From: Melioribacteraceae bacterium
GTDB lineage: Bacteria > Bacteroidota > Ignavibacteria > Ignavibacteriales > Melioribacteraceae
Length of the DNA stretch: 64,000 bases
NCBI GenBank assembly: GCA_016342755.1
Contig: JAEINS010000023.1
Coordinates: 1-64,000, forward strand
Direction: 5' to 3'
The position numbers were made by a program, and so were the translations under genes. The notes under the pieces were generated by a model. That model searched no databases and was not told where the DNA came from. It worked only from the letters and a program-made list of their open reading frames with translations. Below, piece by piece: positions 22,386 to 32,700 of this stretch; the stretch's first letter is position 1, and each line of letters opens with the position of its first letter.

Positions 22386-24500
22386 CAATTCTGTTTCAAT
22401 TGCACCAGGAATATGTGTTGGTACAGTTACATGCAGGGAGTTAAAACGGCTTAGCATATAAAATAGAGTACTATTAGTTGGAACAACACCTTCGGTATTA
22501 TGATATTTATAGGGACTTTGAATAAAGGAAGTACCGTCATAAGTAAATCCGGGAAGCATTGAGCCAATACCATCATCGTAAGAACGTTTCATGAAATTTA
22601 CTGACGGAGTAATGGAAGGATCGCCTAAGCCTTGAATATACGATGTAGCATACGGATTTAATCCGGTAAGGAAATGAAAGCCAGATATAGCATATCCGTA
22701 AGCAGTTGTATTGTTCATATAATCGGCAACAGCCAACATAGCAAAAGTTAACTTTTCAACCTGAACAACATTTCCAAAGTTATTGGGTCTGTTAAGTGGT
22801 TGTTCCGGGAAACCGAAAGGGCTTACGTTAAAGCTTGTCCAGTGTGCCATAAATTCGTCTGCCAATCGCTGTACTTGGTCTTTCATGGCTTGAGTACGTG
22901 CAATGGAATAGTACCGACAAATATTTGGCAATGTACCGTTGTCTAACTCAGCATATCTGTTGGGACCGGCGTTGGGTAATGTTCCTGAAATAGCTCTGAA
23001 AACACCATTAACATCATATTCACCATTGTTAATCATGGCATCAGCTTTGTTAAAATACTCAGTTTCGCCAGTTGCATAAGCCATTTCCACGGCAGCAGCC
23101 AAAATATCAACAGACTGTCCTTTATAGCTAACGTTTATATTTATGTCAACTAAATTTTCATTATTAATAGCAAAATCCCATGCTTTTTCGCCGGCAGTTA
23201 AAACTGTAGCTGCAAAAGAGGGATCGCTCTCTTTTAATATTTGGTTTACCATTGCAAAAGATTTAGCAACTCTCGCCGCAGTGTTTGCATCAATATTTTC
23301 TGTCCAGTAGTAAAAAACGCGAGGAGCCACATCTTGGCGGACACGTCCGGTAGGATAACTGCCGTCAGGGTTCTGAGTGTCTAATAAGTTTTGAGCAGCG
23401 ATGCGGATATGAGCTTCAAGGGCTGCTTTGTCGGCAGCATTTTCGGTGTGCATATAAGCCAGGCAGAAATCGCCTAGGGCTTTGGCAGTACGTCCAAGTT
23501 TACTATCGCGGGAATGCGCATCGAATAAAAAGTTATCAGGAGATTCATAAGTTTCACCTGTAAGGGTAAAACGTTCCTTACCATCAATCAATTCCATAGT
23601 TGCTCTACTAAGGGTTTGTCCTCCCGAATAACCCTTGTTGTATTTCCAGAAACCGTCAAACATATCGCTAAAAGATATTGTTCCGCCCTTGGCATACTTT
23701 AAGTTGGAGTAAATGTCTGTGCCGATAGTAACGTTGACTGATAATCCGTTGGCTTCGATATGATAGCTGCCGGTTGCAGTAAGCGATGTCAGGTCAGCTA
23801 TATAGTAGTATTGATCCCATGTTGATGTGGCAGTCCATAAGGTCATTGTTCCTGAGGCTACGACATTGTCTGTGGCATTTTCAATTAATTGATAAGCTGG
23901 ATTACTTATGCTTGTGTTAGAAATTAAAAGAGCTGTTTTGACATGTTCTGGCCTCCAACCCAACTGAGGAACAACCAATGCCTCTTCGTAAGCCAGTTTA
24001 ATGGGGGCAATGTGGAATTGCTGTGTGTTAAGGCCGGTGTAAGTTTCCTGAACAGCAGCGCCAACTGAAGAATAGGAATCGTAGTATGCCTGATCAGGAT
24101 TTGGGTCGGGAGCTGTCGGTTTTTCGTTAATGGCAGTTAAAGCCAGTCCCGAGTTCGCATTTACGATTGAATAGTAACCTTCGCTTTGGGTAAGAGTCCA
24201 TTTTTGTGAGGCAGCTCCAGTCCATGCTTCTGCTATAACACTTTCTCCTGCAACAGTCGAAGCTACGGATAAAACACGTCCTGTTTCTACATTATGAATT
24301 TTGTAAAATTCGTCGCCATTATCAATAATGTTCCACTGACTTTTTGATTTGGAGTAAGAGAACTTTGCCTGTCCGGTTGCAAAAGCCCAGGCAAAACGTC
24401 CGGTACTGCGACTTTCAATTGTATATTCTCTGTTGCTATCGAACTGTGCCGATACTTTTACAACAAATAAGACTAATAATAATAGTATCGATTTTTTCAT
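22095..24500 (-). CDS. GH9-like glycoside hydrolase with ricin-type and CelD_N-like domains and sorting tag
   Basis: Large secreted enzyme of 801 residues. In order: signal peptide (1-19), a ricin-type beta-trefoil, carbohydrate-binding-like (20-145), a CelD_N-type immunoglobulin fold (LGWRPEHVKTALL, about 185-270), an alpha/alpha-barrel resembling GH9 (270-705) with HFLTGLNPYATS and NTEGVVPTNS near the end, and the sorting tag. The Glu in that last motif matches the GH9 acid position, but the usual DAGD motif is not seen at the expected place, so it may be a distant relative or altered enzyme. GH9 members cut beta-1,4-glucans and related polymers. Confidence 0.65.
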   Translation of the reverse strand: MKKSILLLLVLFVVKVSAQFDSNREYTIESRSTGRFAWAFATGQAKFSYSKSKSQWNIIDNGDEFYKIHNVETGRVLSVASTVAGESVIAEAWTGAASQKWTLTQSEGYYSIVNANSGLALTAINEKPTAPDPNPDQAYYDSYSSVGAAVQETYTGLNTQQFHIAPIKLAYEEALVVPQLGWRPEHVKTALLISNTSISNPAYQLIENATDNVVASGTMTLWTATSTWDQYYYIADLTSLTATGSYHIEANGLSVNVTIGTDIYSNLKYAKGGTISFSDMFDGFWKYNKGYSGGQTLSRATMELIDGKERFTLTGETYESPDNFLFDAHSRDSKLGRTAKALGDFCLAYMHTENAADKAALEAHIRIAAQNLLDTQNPDGSYPTGRVRQDVAPRVFYYWTENIDANTAARVAKSFAMVNQILKESDPSFAATVLTAGEKAWDFAINNENLVDININVSYKGQSVDILAAAVEMAYATGETEYFNKADAMINNGEYDVNGVFRAISGTLPNAGPNRYAELDNGTLPNICRYYSIARTQAMKDQVQRLADEFMAHWTSFNVSPFGFPEQPLNRPNNFGNVVQVEKLTFAMLAVADYMNNTTAYGYAISGFHFLTGLNPYATSYIQGLGDPSITPSVNFMKRSYDDGIGSMLPGFTYDGTSFIQSPYKYHNTEGVVPTNSTLFYMLSRFNSLHVTVPTHIPGAIETELQSNLEKFHLYDNYPNPFNPETTISFDLSGRSYVKLEIYNILGQLVKTIIDQELSPATYSYKWDGKDKNGHLTGTGIYLYRLESSFGTEVKKMTFMK

Positions 24501-24651
24501 TATTTAAAATCCTGTTTGAAAATCTATTCATATTTTAAACCTTTATTTGTGATTTATACTACATTATTCATTAATATGTCACACAAAATAGTAGTGTTAA
24601 GTAATATTTAAAGCAGCCATAATAAAGCCGTTACAGTTTTTATAGATCGTT

Positions 24652-24858
24652 TCATTTTTTATCTCCAACCCATTTTGTAATATGTTCATGAATGACTTTC
24701 ACTACGTCATCTTCTGTCATGGATAACCCACCGCCTACGGCATTTTTAGGATTTATACCATGCCCTGCATTTTTTATTTCAATATAAGTGACATCGGCGC
24801 CCACTTTCTTTCCGAGTTTATTTATATACCTGCCTTGTTCTACCGAACTGAAAGCCAT
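24652..24858 (-). pseudogene. C-terminal fragment of an alpha/beta hydrolase
   Basis: 68 residues ending IKNAGHGINPK and then a regular helical tail, which matches the C-terminal part of carboxylesterase-type hydrolases, with the catalytic His in AGHG. No nucleophile part precedes it; the frame opens right after the stop of the next hydrolase. It is most likely a leftover tail. Confidence 0.6.
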
Positions 24859-24885
24859 CGCATTTGTTGTGGGATGATCCGATCA

Positions 24886-25638
24886 TCACTTTGGCTTCAC
24901 GACCGAACGCACAAATTGAGGAAGGAATTGTATTACTTGATTATTCTTTGTGTCGTTAAGGCTGTGCGCCAATTCAGCTTTATCCCCAATGCCAAGTTCT
25001 TTGTATCTCTCCACGACCCTCAAGCCATGTGCTGGATCGTGGATATCCCCCTCGCAACCCGGTTCTTTGCGGTAGGCAAGAAATATAGGGGGAGCGTTTT
25101 TCGTAATCGGCTCTAACAAGCGTTCATTAAACGATTTTCCCGGCAGAGCTTGCCCCATATAAATCCCAACAATGCCTGCGTCCTGTGTATGGGCGAGTTC
25201 CCAGCTTACAAAGCTTCCCCGCGATTGTCCTCCGATAAATATCTTCTCGATATCAAAATTATAGGTCGCAGCATTTTCTTTAACCCATGCGAACATCACC
25301 TTGGCATCCGCCGCGCAGATTTTAAAATCTGATAGTGATTTGACCTTTGCAATTGATTCCCAACTAACAATCGCAGTTCCTTCTTCTACTGTTTGATTAG
25401 CCCAAGAACTTTTAACGTCATCTGCTGTAGAGCCATTATGGTGAGCATATATAAATACTGGGGCGGGATCATTACCCGACGGCAAATAGAGATTCAGCCA
25501 TTGTCTCTCCTCTGGTCCATATGAGACATGCGAGTGAGTCGGTATTTTTTCTTGTCCAAAAAAAGTATTTGGCAATAGCAAAATCGTACAAACTAATGCG
25601 AACAAGCACTTTACAAGTTTTTGGGGAAGTGAATTCAT
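24886..25638 (-). CDS. secreted alpha/beta-hydrolase (esterase-like)
   Basis: About 250 residues with signal peptide (MNSLPQKLVKCLFALV start) and core paralogous to the enzyme at 19522: HSHVSYGPEERQWLNLYLP, then GGQSRGS (about residue 142) as nucleophile elbow. It has no sorting tag. I start it at 25638 because AGGAC precedes that ATG. Its signal segment is almost identical in DNA to that at 26740-26829. A role in deacylating the polysaccharide is likely; the exact ester is unknown. Confidence 0.72.
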   Translation of the reverse strand: MNSLPQKLVKCLFALVCTILLLPNTFFGQEKIPTHSHVSYGPEERQWLNLYLPSGNDPAPVFIYAHHNGSTADDVKSSWANQTVEEGTAIVSWESIAKVKSLSDFKICAADAKVMFAWVKENAATYNFDIEKIFIGGQSRGSFVSWELAHTQDAGIVGIYMGQALPGKSFNERLLEPITKNAPPIFLAYRKEPGCEGDIHDPAHGLRVVERYKELGIGDKAELAHSLNDTKNNQVIQFLPQFVRSVVKPK

Positions 25639-25812
25639 CTTAACCGTCCTATTTTTGGTTGTAAAATTTTTTCTTAAATAATTCATGTGGCTCATCTCCT
25701 TAGTTCTACCAATCCAGCTTCAAGGTTCCACTCGGTAAACTAAAGCACTGCATCATTGCACCTTTGAGATTCCGAACCCCTTCTATCACCTGCTACAACT
25801 GTTGACCATCGA
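25537..25812 (-). repeat. duplicated segment: signal-peptide region plus decayed GH78 tail
   Basis: This stretch matches 26730-27003 in order: the signal-peptide DNA (25550-25640 with 26740-26830), the gap containing ATTCATGTGGCTCATCTC, and then the last codons of the rhamnosidase gene (25705-25812 with 26893-27003). The enzyme tail is decayed here, so the copy at 26.7 kb is the parent or better-kept one. Confidence 0.8.
25705..25812 (-). pseudogene. decayed GH78 C-terminal fragment
   Basis: Resembles the end of the intact rhamnosidase gene (26893-27003), including the sequence CCAATCCAGCT and the region coding for the final LPSGTWELDW-like residues, but with several substitutions and no open frame of its own. 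It shows that a second GH78 gene once lay here or that the end was copied. Confidence 0.7.
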
Positions 25813-25821
25813 ATTGGATTC

Positions 25822-26829
25822 TTAGGGCTTGGGCATTTTGTCGCTTAGGTTCTGTTTAAATAGCCAATCCCACACTTCAGGAGTAATGTCACAGCGGTCG
25901 CTGGCATACTGTGTGATATGGCCCTTCGATTCGTCGTCGCCTGTATAGCGGAAACCGGGAGCGGCATGCCCGATGTCTGGTAGCTCAGTATACTTCATAT
26001 TGCCGTCCATCTTCTTCATCGCCTTGAAAATATCGCGGCTCATTACGGCGGGAACGACAGGATCGTCTTCGCCATGGAACGCCCAGATGGGCACGTCTTT
26101 GATGCGAGCGTAGTCGTACCACGGCGGCAACCCGCCGGAGCTTGGAATAGCGGCGGCAAATAGCTCCGGATTTTCCCAGATCGCCATCCATGATCCGAAA
26201 CCTCCCATGGAATGTCCGAGGACATAGATCCTGTCGCTATCGATCTTGAATTCCTTCTTTAACGTCTCAATGATCTCTAGCACGATTGGCATGTCTCCCT
26301 TCATCTCAAAGTCAGACTTCGATTTCGCCTTTAACTTCTCGATTGCCTTCTGCCAATGCTTAGGCATATTGGCGATATCCTCATCCGTAGGCAATGGTGG
26401 GGCCTTGGCGGGATCCCTCCAGGCGATGGTTGTTTGCGGCACGAGCACAAAGCATGGATGGCGCAACCGCAATTCCTTATCAGCCAAGATGCCGTTCCAT
26501 CTTCGAATATTCCTGATGTTGTTCGAACCCTTGCCGCCCGCGCCGTGAAGACTAAGAATAAGCGGATATGTCTTCTCTGCGTCATAATCGATCGGTTTCA
26601 TAAGGCGATAAGACATGCCGTTGAATTCATGACTCTCGTAAATAGTGAATATCTCTTCCGTGAGACCATGTTTCTTCAGTGTAGCAGAGTCAGGCAGCAT
26701 CTTCCCTACTCCTTCCTTATTCGATTCCGTCGGTATTTTTTCTTGTCCAAAAAAAGTATTTGGCAATAGCAAAATCGTACAAACTAATGCAAACAAACAC
26801 TTTACAAGTGTTTTGGGAAGTGCATTCAT
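25822..26829 (-). CDS. secreted esterase / PHB-depolymerase-like alpha/beta hydrolase
   Basis: 335 residues; signal peptide nearly identical to that of 24886. ILSLHGAGGKG (about residue 98) gives the oxyanion motif, LGHSMGGFGSW (about 205) the nucleophile Ser, HGEDDPVVP (about 263) the acid and PDIGHAAPG (about 297) the His. This is the layout of secreted feruloyl/acetyl esterases and related dienelactone-type hydrolases. It probably removes ester groups that block glycosidases. It lies between the second esterase and the rhamnosidase gene. Confidence 0.8.
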   Translation of the reverse strand: MNALPKTLVKCLFALVCTILLLPNTFFGQEKIPTESNKEGVGKMLPDSATLKKHGLTEEIFTIYESHEFNGMSYRLMKPIDYDAEKTYPLILSLHGAGGKGSNNIRNIRRWNGILADKELRLRHPCFVLVPQTTIAWRDPAKAPPLPTDEDIANMPKHWQKAIEKLKAKSKSDFEMKGDMPIVLEIIETLKKEFKIDSDRIYVLGHSMGGFGSWMAIWENPELFAAAIPSSGGLPPWYDYARIKDVPIWAFHGEDDPVVPAVMSRDIFKAMKKMDGNMKYTELPDIGHAAPGFRYTGDDESKGHITQYASDRCDITPEVWDWLFKQNLSDKMPKP

Positions 26830-26892
26830 AATAATCCTTCTAATTTTTAGTTTATAAAAATTTTTCTTATCTCATTCATGTGACTCATCTCT

Positions 26893-29667
26893 TTATTTCT
26901 GCCAATCCAGCTCCCAGGTTCCGCTTGGCAAACGGAAGCGCTGTATCACCTCACCTCTGACGCTCCGAACCGCTTCTGTTTCATGTGATAGTAGCATGCC
27001 GTCGACATTGATGGCTTTCGGATCAGAACACGGCACATAAACGATTCCTGTGCTATTTGGCGGGATGGTGACAGTCCATTTAATGCTCTCACCGTCCCGT
27101 CGCCATGAACTACCAATGGTTCCACGAATTGAGCGGTATGAAGCATCTACAAAATCCAGCCCTTCCACAAAGGCGGGCTTAAGGATGAACTCCTCGAATC
27201 CTGGATGTTCAGGATCGGGTTTGATTCCCGCAAGCCCTGTATAGAACCAGCTTGCCGGTCCCGCGAAACATGAGTGGATCTGGGACCAGTATCCATTCCA
27301 TTGCTCCCAAATTGTAGTTGCGCCCTGCGCAAGCATATAGCCCCAGCTTGGATATGTCTCTTTATTCATGATTGTGTAGATTGTTTCGTGGTTTTCACTC
27401 TCTTCGAGATAGTCTAACAGGAATGTCGTCCCCGGTAGTCCCGTGTCTAAATGTCCATCACTTTTATTCTCAATTAGATCAATCAGCCTAGCATGTATTT
27501 CCTTGCGCTTTTCTTTTGGTACAGCTCCCACCCAAAGCGGCATTGCCTGGTAGGCTTGCTCCGGTATAAGATAGTACCCAGATTCCTCATTAAAAAAGTT
27601 ACCATGGAAACTTTCTTGCATTGAGGCAATAGTTGCCTCCGCTTTTGCTACCTCCTCTGCCTCTCCAAGGACTCGCCCCATATCAGCATAGGTCTGCCAT
27701 AAGTAGATAAGATAAGCGGTATTGAAAAGTTCCTTCATCTCCCACGTGGGTCCGTTTTTACTGCCCATACCCCGCCGGGGGGCAACCCAATCACCGTGAA
27801 ACTTAGGTGCAGCTAACTCTTTCAACAAAACGCCATCCCGCACCCAGGACTGCAAACGCTCCAAATTTGCCCCAACAGCCGGGAAAGCTAGTTCCAACGC
27901 CCGCCGGTCACCATAGAAAATATATTGCTGCCAGGCAAGTGGCCCAACTATTCCGCCCCATGCTGGGCTCTCAAACCGGTGTTGAACTGGAGCCGTATGA
28001 GGAATCCGTCCCGTTTCGGGCTCGAATACATCGAGCCAGTCCAGAAGCCACTTATGCAAAAACGACTCCGAATCAAATAGATAAGGATATGCAGGCATTG
28101 CCGTTTGACCATCTGCACCATAGCCGTTACGCTCACGCTGGGGACAATCAACATGATACCCGCCCAGATTCAGACAACGAATCGTGTGGACATTGAGCTC
28201 GTGAATCTGGTTAAATAGTTCATTCGAGCAGTTGAAAGTCCCAACAGGATCCAATGCCGTCTCTACCAGCATTGCTTCAAAGTTCTCCAACTCGGGTTGC
28301 TCATCCAGACCTTCAATTGTAACATATCGAAATCCAGCATAATTAAATTTATTCTCGAAAACATCTGTACCGTCACCTCTAGTCACATATGTAGAGATTT
28401 GCTTATAACTTTGATCCTTCTTACTGACATAGTCCGCTGGAAGATCAAAGAAACGCATTACAATTTTTTTATCTCGTGAAACGTTGGGAAAACGTAAGCG
28501 AACAATACCTGCAAGACAGCGACCGAAATCGATCTCATACAAATCCTCGCTCAGCAACCGCACCTTTTCGGCTTTATATGTGGCTCCGATACGATTAGGC
28601 GGACAGGTTCTGGCTGATACTACAATAGGTGGTGTCGAAACGATATTGACAGGGTTCCAGCCTTCTGTTGAGTGCCCAATCTCCTTCCAACTCGAAGATT
28701 CTAGTCGTCCATCTACGGCTTCTCCTCCAAAATTGTTCCATCCCCAGCGACCGATAATAGTTCTATTAGCCTCACGAGCAAACCAATCTAAATCACTTCC
28801 GAAGATCGTTTGAAGTTTATCTCCATCTCGTGTATAAGCTTGCATTCGTATAAGAGGTGTTTTTCCTTCATAAACCTTGAAGCGATTTGGAAGATACCAT
28901 CCACTTGAGCTAGCCAGAGCAATAATATTCTCCCCGGGCTGTAAGAGTTCACCAATCTCGTGAGTAACACATAGACCTCGCTTGTCGAGTTTGGTTACAG
29001 ACGGCGCCAGAGGTTCATTCCCCACACGTTTACCGTTAACATAAAGTTCGTAATAGCCGAGGCAGACCACAGCCAGTGCGACACGATCTGGCACGTTATC
29101 GAGTTTGACAATACGCCTCATCCACCACGTTGGACGTTCTTCGTTCTTATTCTTTTCTTTGTCTGCTGCTGCGGAAATGGTTAACACAGGTGGTGCCATC
29201 CACTCTGCTGTCCAATCTTCTTCTAGAAGTCCGGTTGTAAAATAAGTGATCTCGCTCCATCTACTTTCTTGCCCTTGCTGATCCCATATTCTTACTTGCC
29301 AGTAATATCGTGATCCACTATTTAATTTAACAGACTCAGGAAGCTTAATCTCTTGTCGATCAGAATTAATACTCCCACTCTCCCAGACATCAGGGCTCGA
29401 CAATAAATCAGAACGAGATGCAATGCGGATAGCGAAACTGCTTTGGAAAATATTCTTTCCCTCCGATCGAATCGACCATCTAAATGTTGGTGTTAGGTCA
29501 TCTATACCGGAAGGTATCTCAATACTCGCAATATTGAGATTAATCGGTTCAATGGTTTTGGCTTGCGACAACAAACCTGTTGTCAACATCAAGCAGCAGA
29601 TGAGCAAAATGTAAAACTTGTATTTGCCTTTCATATTAATTAATGGAGCTCGAAGTTTTATGTTCAT
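26893..29667 (-). CDS. GH78 alpha-L-rhamnosidase
   Basis: 924-residue secreted enzyme cutting terminal alpha-L-rhamnose. Signal peptide, then a fibronectin-like start (TPTFRWSI and YYWQVRIWDQQG), a rhamnosidase N-terminal beta domain (about 160-330), and the (alpha/alpha)6 catalytic domain with DCPQRERNGYGADGQ (about 505-520), the family's acid-bearing motif, and GATTIWEQWNGY near 785. Ends in a beta-sandwich. The start at 29667 has AAAGGA upstream. No sorting tag. Rhamnose-rich sulfated polymers such as ulvan or bacterial/algal exudates would fit the sulfatase context. Confidence 0.9.
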   Translation of the reverse strand: MNIKLRAPLINMKGKYKFYILLICCLMLTTGLLSQAKTIEPINLNIASIEIPSGIDDLTPTFRWSIRSEGKNIFQSSFAIRIASRSDLLSSPDVWESGSINSDRQEIKLPESVKLNSGSRYYWQVRIWDQQGQESRWSEITYFTTGLLEEDWTAEWMAPPVLTISAAADKEKNKNEERPTWWMRRIVKLDNVPDRVALAVVCLGYYELYVNGKRVGNEPLAPSVTKLDKRGLCVTHEIGELLQPGENIIALASSSGWYLPNRFKVYEGKTPLIRMQAYTRDGDKLQTIFGSDLDWFAREANRTIIGRWGWNNFGGEAVDGRLESSSWKEIGHSTEGWNPVNIVSTPPIVVSARTCPPNRIGATYKAEKVRLLSEDLYEIDFGRCLAGIVRLRFPNVSRDKKIVMRFFDLPADYVSKKDQSYKQISTYVTRGDGTDVFENKFNYAGFRYVTIEGLDEQPELENFEAMLVETALDPVGTFNCSNELFNQIHELNVHTIRCLNLGGYHVDCPQRERNGYGADGQTAMPAYPYLFDSESFLHKWLLDWLDVFEPETGRIPHTAPVQHRFESPAWGGIVGPLAWQQYIFYGDRRALELAFPAVGANLERLQSWVRDGVLLKELAAPKFHGDWVAPRRGMGSKNGPTWEMKELFNTAYLIYLWQTYADMGRVLGEAEEVAKAEATIASMQESFHGNFFNEESGYYLIPEQAYQAMPLWVGAVPKEKRKEIHARLIDLIENKSDGHLDTGLPGTTFLLDYLEESENHETIYTIMNKETYPSWGYMLAQGATTIWEQWNGYWSQIHSCFAGPASWFYTGLAGIKPDPEHPGFEEFILKPAFVEGLDFVDASYRSIRGTIGSSWRRDGESIKWTVTIPPNSTGIVYVPCSDPKAINVDGMLLSHETEAVRSVRGEVIQRFRLPSGTWELDWQK

Positions 29668-29751
29668 TTAAGTATTCCTTTGTTCTTTTAATTCGCGTTC
29701 CTGAACATCATATTATTTATGTGAACTGTTCTACTATTTTTTTGTTGTCTC

Positions 29752-32700
29752 TCAATCTAATACATAATCAGGGTTCAGAGTCAACTTTGGTGCACCGACT
29801 TTCTTTTCCCAGAGTCGAAGTTTTTTAATTAGCTCCATCCGTTTTTCAGGACTGCTTTCTGAAAGATCATTTTCCTCTTTCGGATCTTCCTTTAGGTTGT
29901 AAAGTTCATAGGTTTCATACTCGACCACTTCGCGAAGTTTCCAATTATTGGAAAAAATGACATTCCGCCAAGGGAACTTCCATTTTGGTGGTTGCAGATT
30001 TTCTTGCAACTGTCCGTATTTTGGATAATAGCAAACAATATCTCGTTCCGGAAGTGTTTTTGTTTTTCCAGTTAGTAATCCTGCCAAACTTTCTCCGTCA
30101 AGTATATAATCTTCAGGACGATTAAGCCCAGCCAAATCGGAAAAAGTAGGATAGAGGTCGATGTGTGTTATTTGCTCATCGGAATGTGATCCAGCCTCAA
30201 TTTTCCCAGGCCATTTGAAAAAGTATGGTACTCGTAATCCACCATCATACACATCACCTTTCTGCCCACGGAATCCTCCAGTAAGATCAGGAGTATATGC
30301 ACCATTGTCAGAAGTAAAGATCACAATTGTATTTTCCTCAATGCCCATCTCTTTAAGTGCAGAAAGCAGTTTGCCAACGCAGTTATCTAAATGTTTCGTC
30401 ATAGCTGCCACAATCGGCATGCGCCCTTTTTTGTGGTCTTTGAACTCCATACCATCAAGCTTGTTTTGGAAATGTGAAATCAGCTCCGGTGGTGCTTCAA
30501 ACGGAGCGTGAATCAGATAGTAGGGCATGTATAGAAAGAATGGCTCTTCCTTTTTCACCGCACCTTTCATAAATTTAATCGCTTCGTAAGTAAAGTATTC
30601 ATTCGAATCCATTCCCTCAGGCAGTTTCAGCGGAGGATCAGACCGACTATCATCATAATGACCGCGGCAAACATGCGCCTCGTCAAATCCATGATAACGC
30701 GGGTGCAGATCTGCACGATAATTTCCCGCGTGCCACTTACCATACATGGCTGTTGTGTAGCCGTTGGCTTTGAAATGTTCCGCAAATGTTGTTTTTTCGA
30801 GAGACAGGCCAGTTAGCTTTGGCACATTATATTTTATAAAATGTTCCTTCCCCTGATGGTGTTCCATAACACGGTAGCCACCCGTTCGCGGTGCGTACTG
30901 ACCACTTAGAATTGCAATACGAGATGGCTGACAAGTCGGGTGTGAGGAATAGCCATTATCAAACCGCATTCCTTCCGTAGATAGACGATCCAGATTTGGT
31001 GTTTCCAGATACTCCGTGCCATAGGAGTGCAGACCGGCAATACCCAGATCATCGGCCAGTATAAATACCACATTCGGTTTTTCATCTGACAAGCTTTTTT
31101 GAATACCATATCCTTCATTATCCAAAACTGGCTGCGAAACTATTTGAATAGTCTGGCCTGGTAATGTTTCGAAAGTCAAGACACCATCTTCAGAGATGCT
31201 GGAACTAACTCTTTTTCCATTTGCATCCATAATATTTGCATTATTAAGTTCCCTGATGTTCAATCGGCAAGTACCACCGCTTCTTGAGATCACGGATAAT
31301 TCTGTTATATTCATTTCTTTCCACTCGGCGGAAATTACAAAGTTTCCGCGGGCCACAAGACCGTCAAAAGATCCAGTGTGCCAGGCCTTTGGCAGCGCTG
31401 GCAATACCGAAATCATACCTTCGTGACTCTGCAGCAGCATTTCCGAAACGCCTGCCATTACACCAAAATTCCCATCGATCTGGAATGGTGGATGAAGCGT
31501 CCATAAATTCGGAACTGTTTTTTCTTCAATAAAATTCTGATAGATTTTGTGTGCCCGGTCTCCATCGGCCAGTCTAGCCCAACAGTTTATGCGATGCGCC
31601 ATAGCCCAACCCGTTGTTATATCGCCACGGAAATTCAAGGTTTTAATTGCGGCGTCCTTCCATTCTGGTGTAGACGAATTGATCAATGTACCTGGATAAA
31701 GCGGACACAAATGTGAAATATGGCGATGATTTTTTTGACCGATTGATGAATAAATTGTCTCCTCACGCCATTCTTTAATCTGACCGGAGTCTCCTATCAA
31801 GATAGGATCGAGTTTCGGAAGTTCGGCACGAATCGTCTCAAGAAACGGTTCATTTTTACCTAAAATTTTCGCCAGTTTAAGTACATCGGTATGGTTTTCC
31901 CAGACAAAACCCTGGTCAAAAGTGCATCCTTTGGTCACATAGTGACGCCCATCTTCAGCCAGGTGACCAGGCTGGCCTTTAAGCTGTTCTTTACTGATTG
32001 GGTTCTCAGGAGAGGCTGACGGACTGACCAGAAGATAATCACCCTGCTCAACAAGTGTTTTGGAAAATAGACGACTCATGCCCAGTAATGCGGGATAGGC
32101 TACATCTTCCAGATATTCCTTATCCAGAGTGTATTCGTAATAATCCATGAGCATTTTTGTGGTGAACCCGCCAGTTCCGGGACCAGAATGCCCGCCCGGC
32201 ATATTGATTTTATACGGTGTTGCTCCCGTTCCAATTGCCCAGCCATTTTCGCCAGGTTCAGATGAAACACGATCTGGATGATGCTTCTCAAGAAATCCAG
32301 CGGCACATTCCTGAGCCTTGGGATAATATGCTTTAAAATAATTGATATATGCCTCGAATGTTTCCGCCAGGTTAGCTGAAAATGCTCCCCAATAGTTCAT
32401 CTGAACATTGATGTTGTGCCAATAACCGCCAGTCCATGGAGTAACTTCGTATTGACTCCATGTACCTTGTAGTCCGGAGGGTAATGTTTTTTCACGTGAG
32501 CTTGCAATTAGTAAATAACGTCCATACTGAAACATCAGCTCTTCGAGATACGTATCTTTTGCATCACCCTGATATCCCTTCAACAATTCATGAGTCGGCA
32601 GTTTAGAAACCGTTGAATTAAGATTTATATCAACCCCATCAAACAGTTCTTTGTAGTCAGCTAAATGTCTCTCTTTCAATTTTTCAGGACCTTTTGCAAC

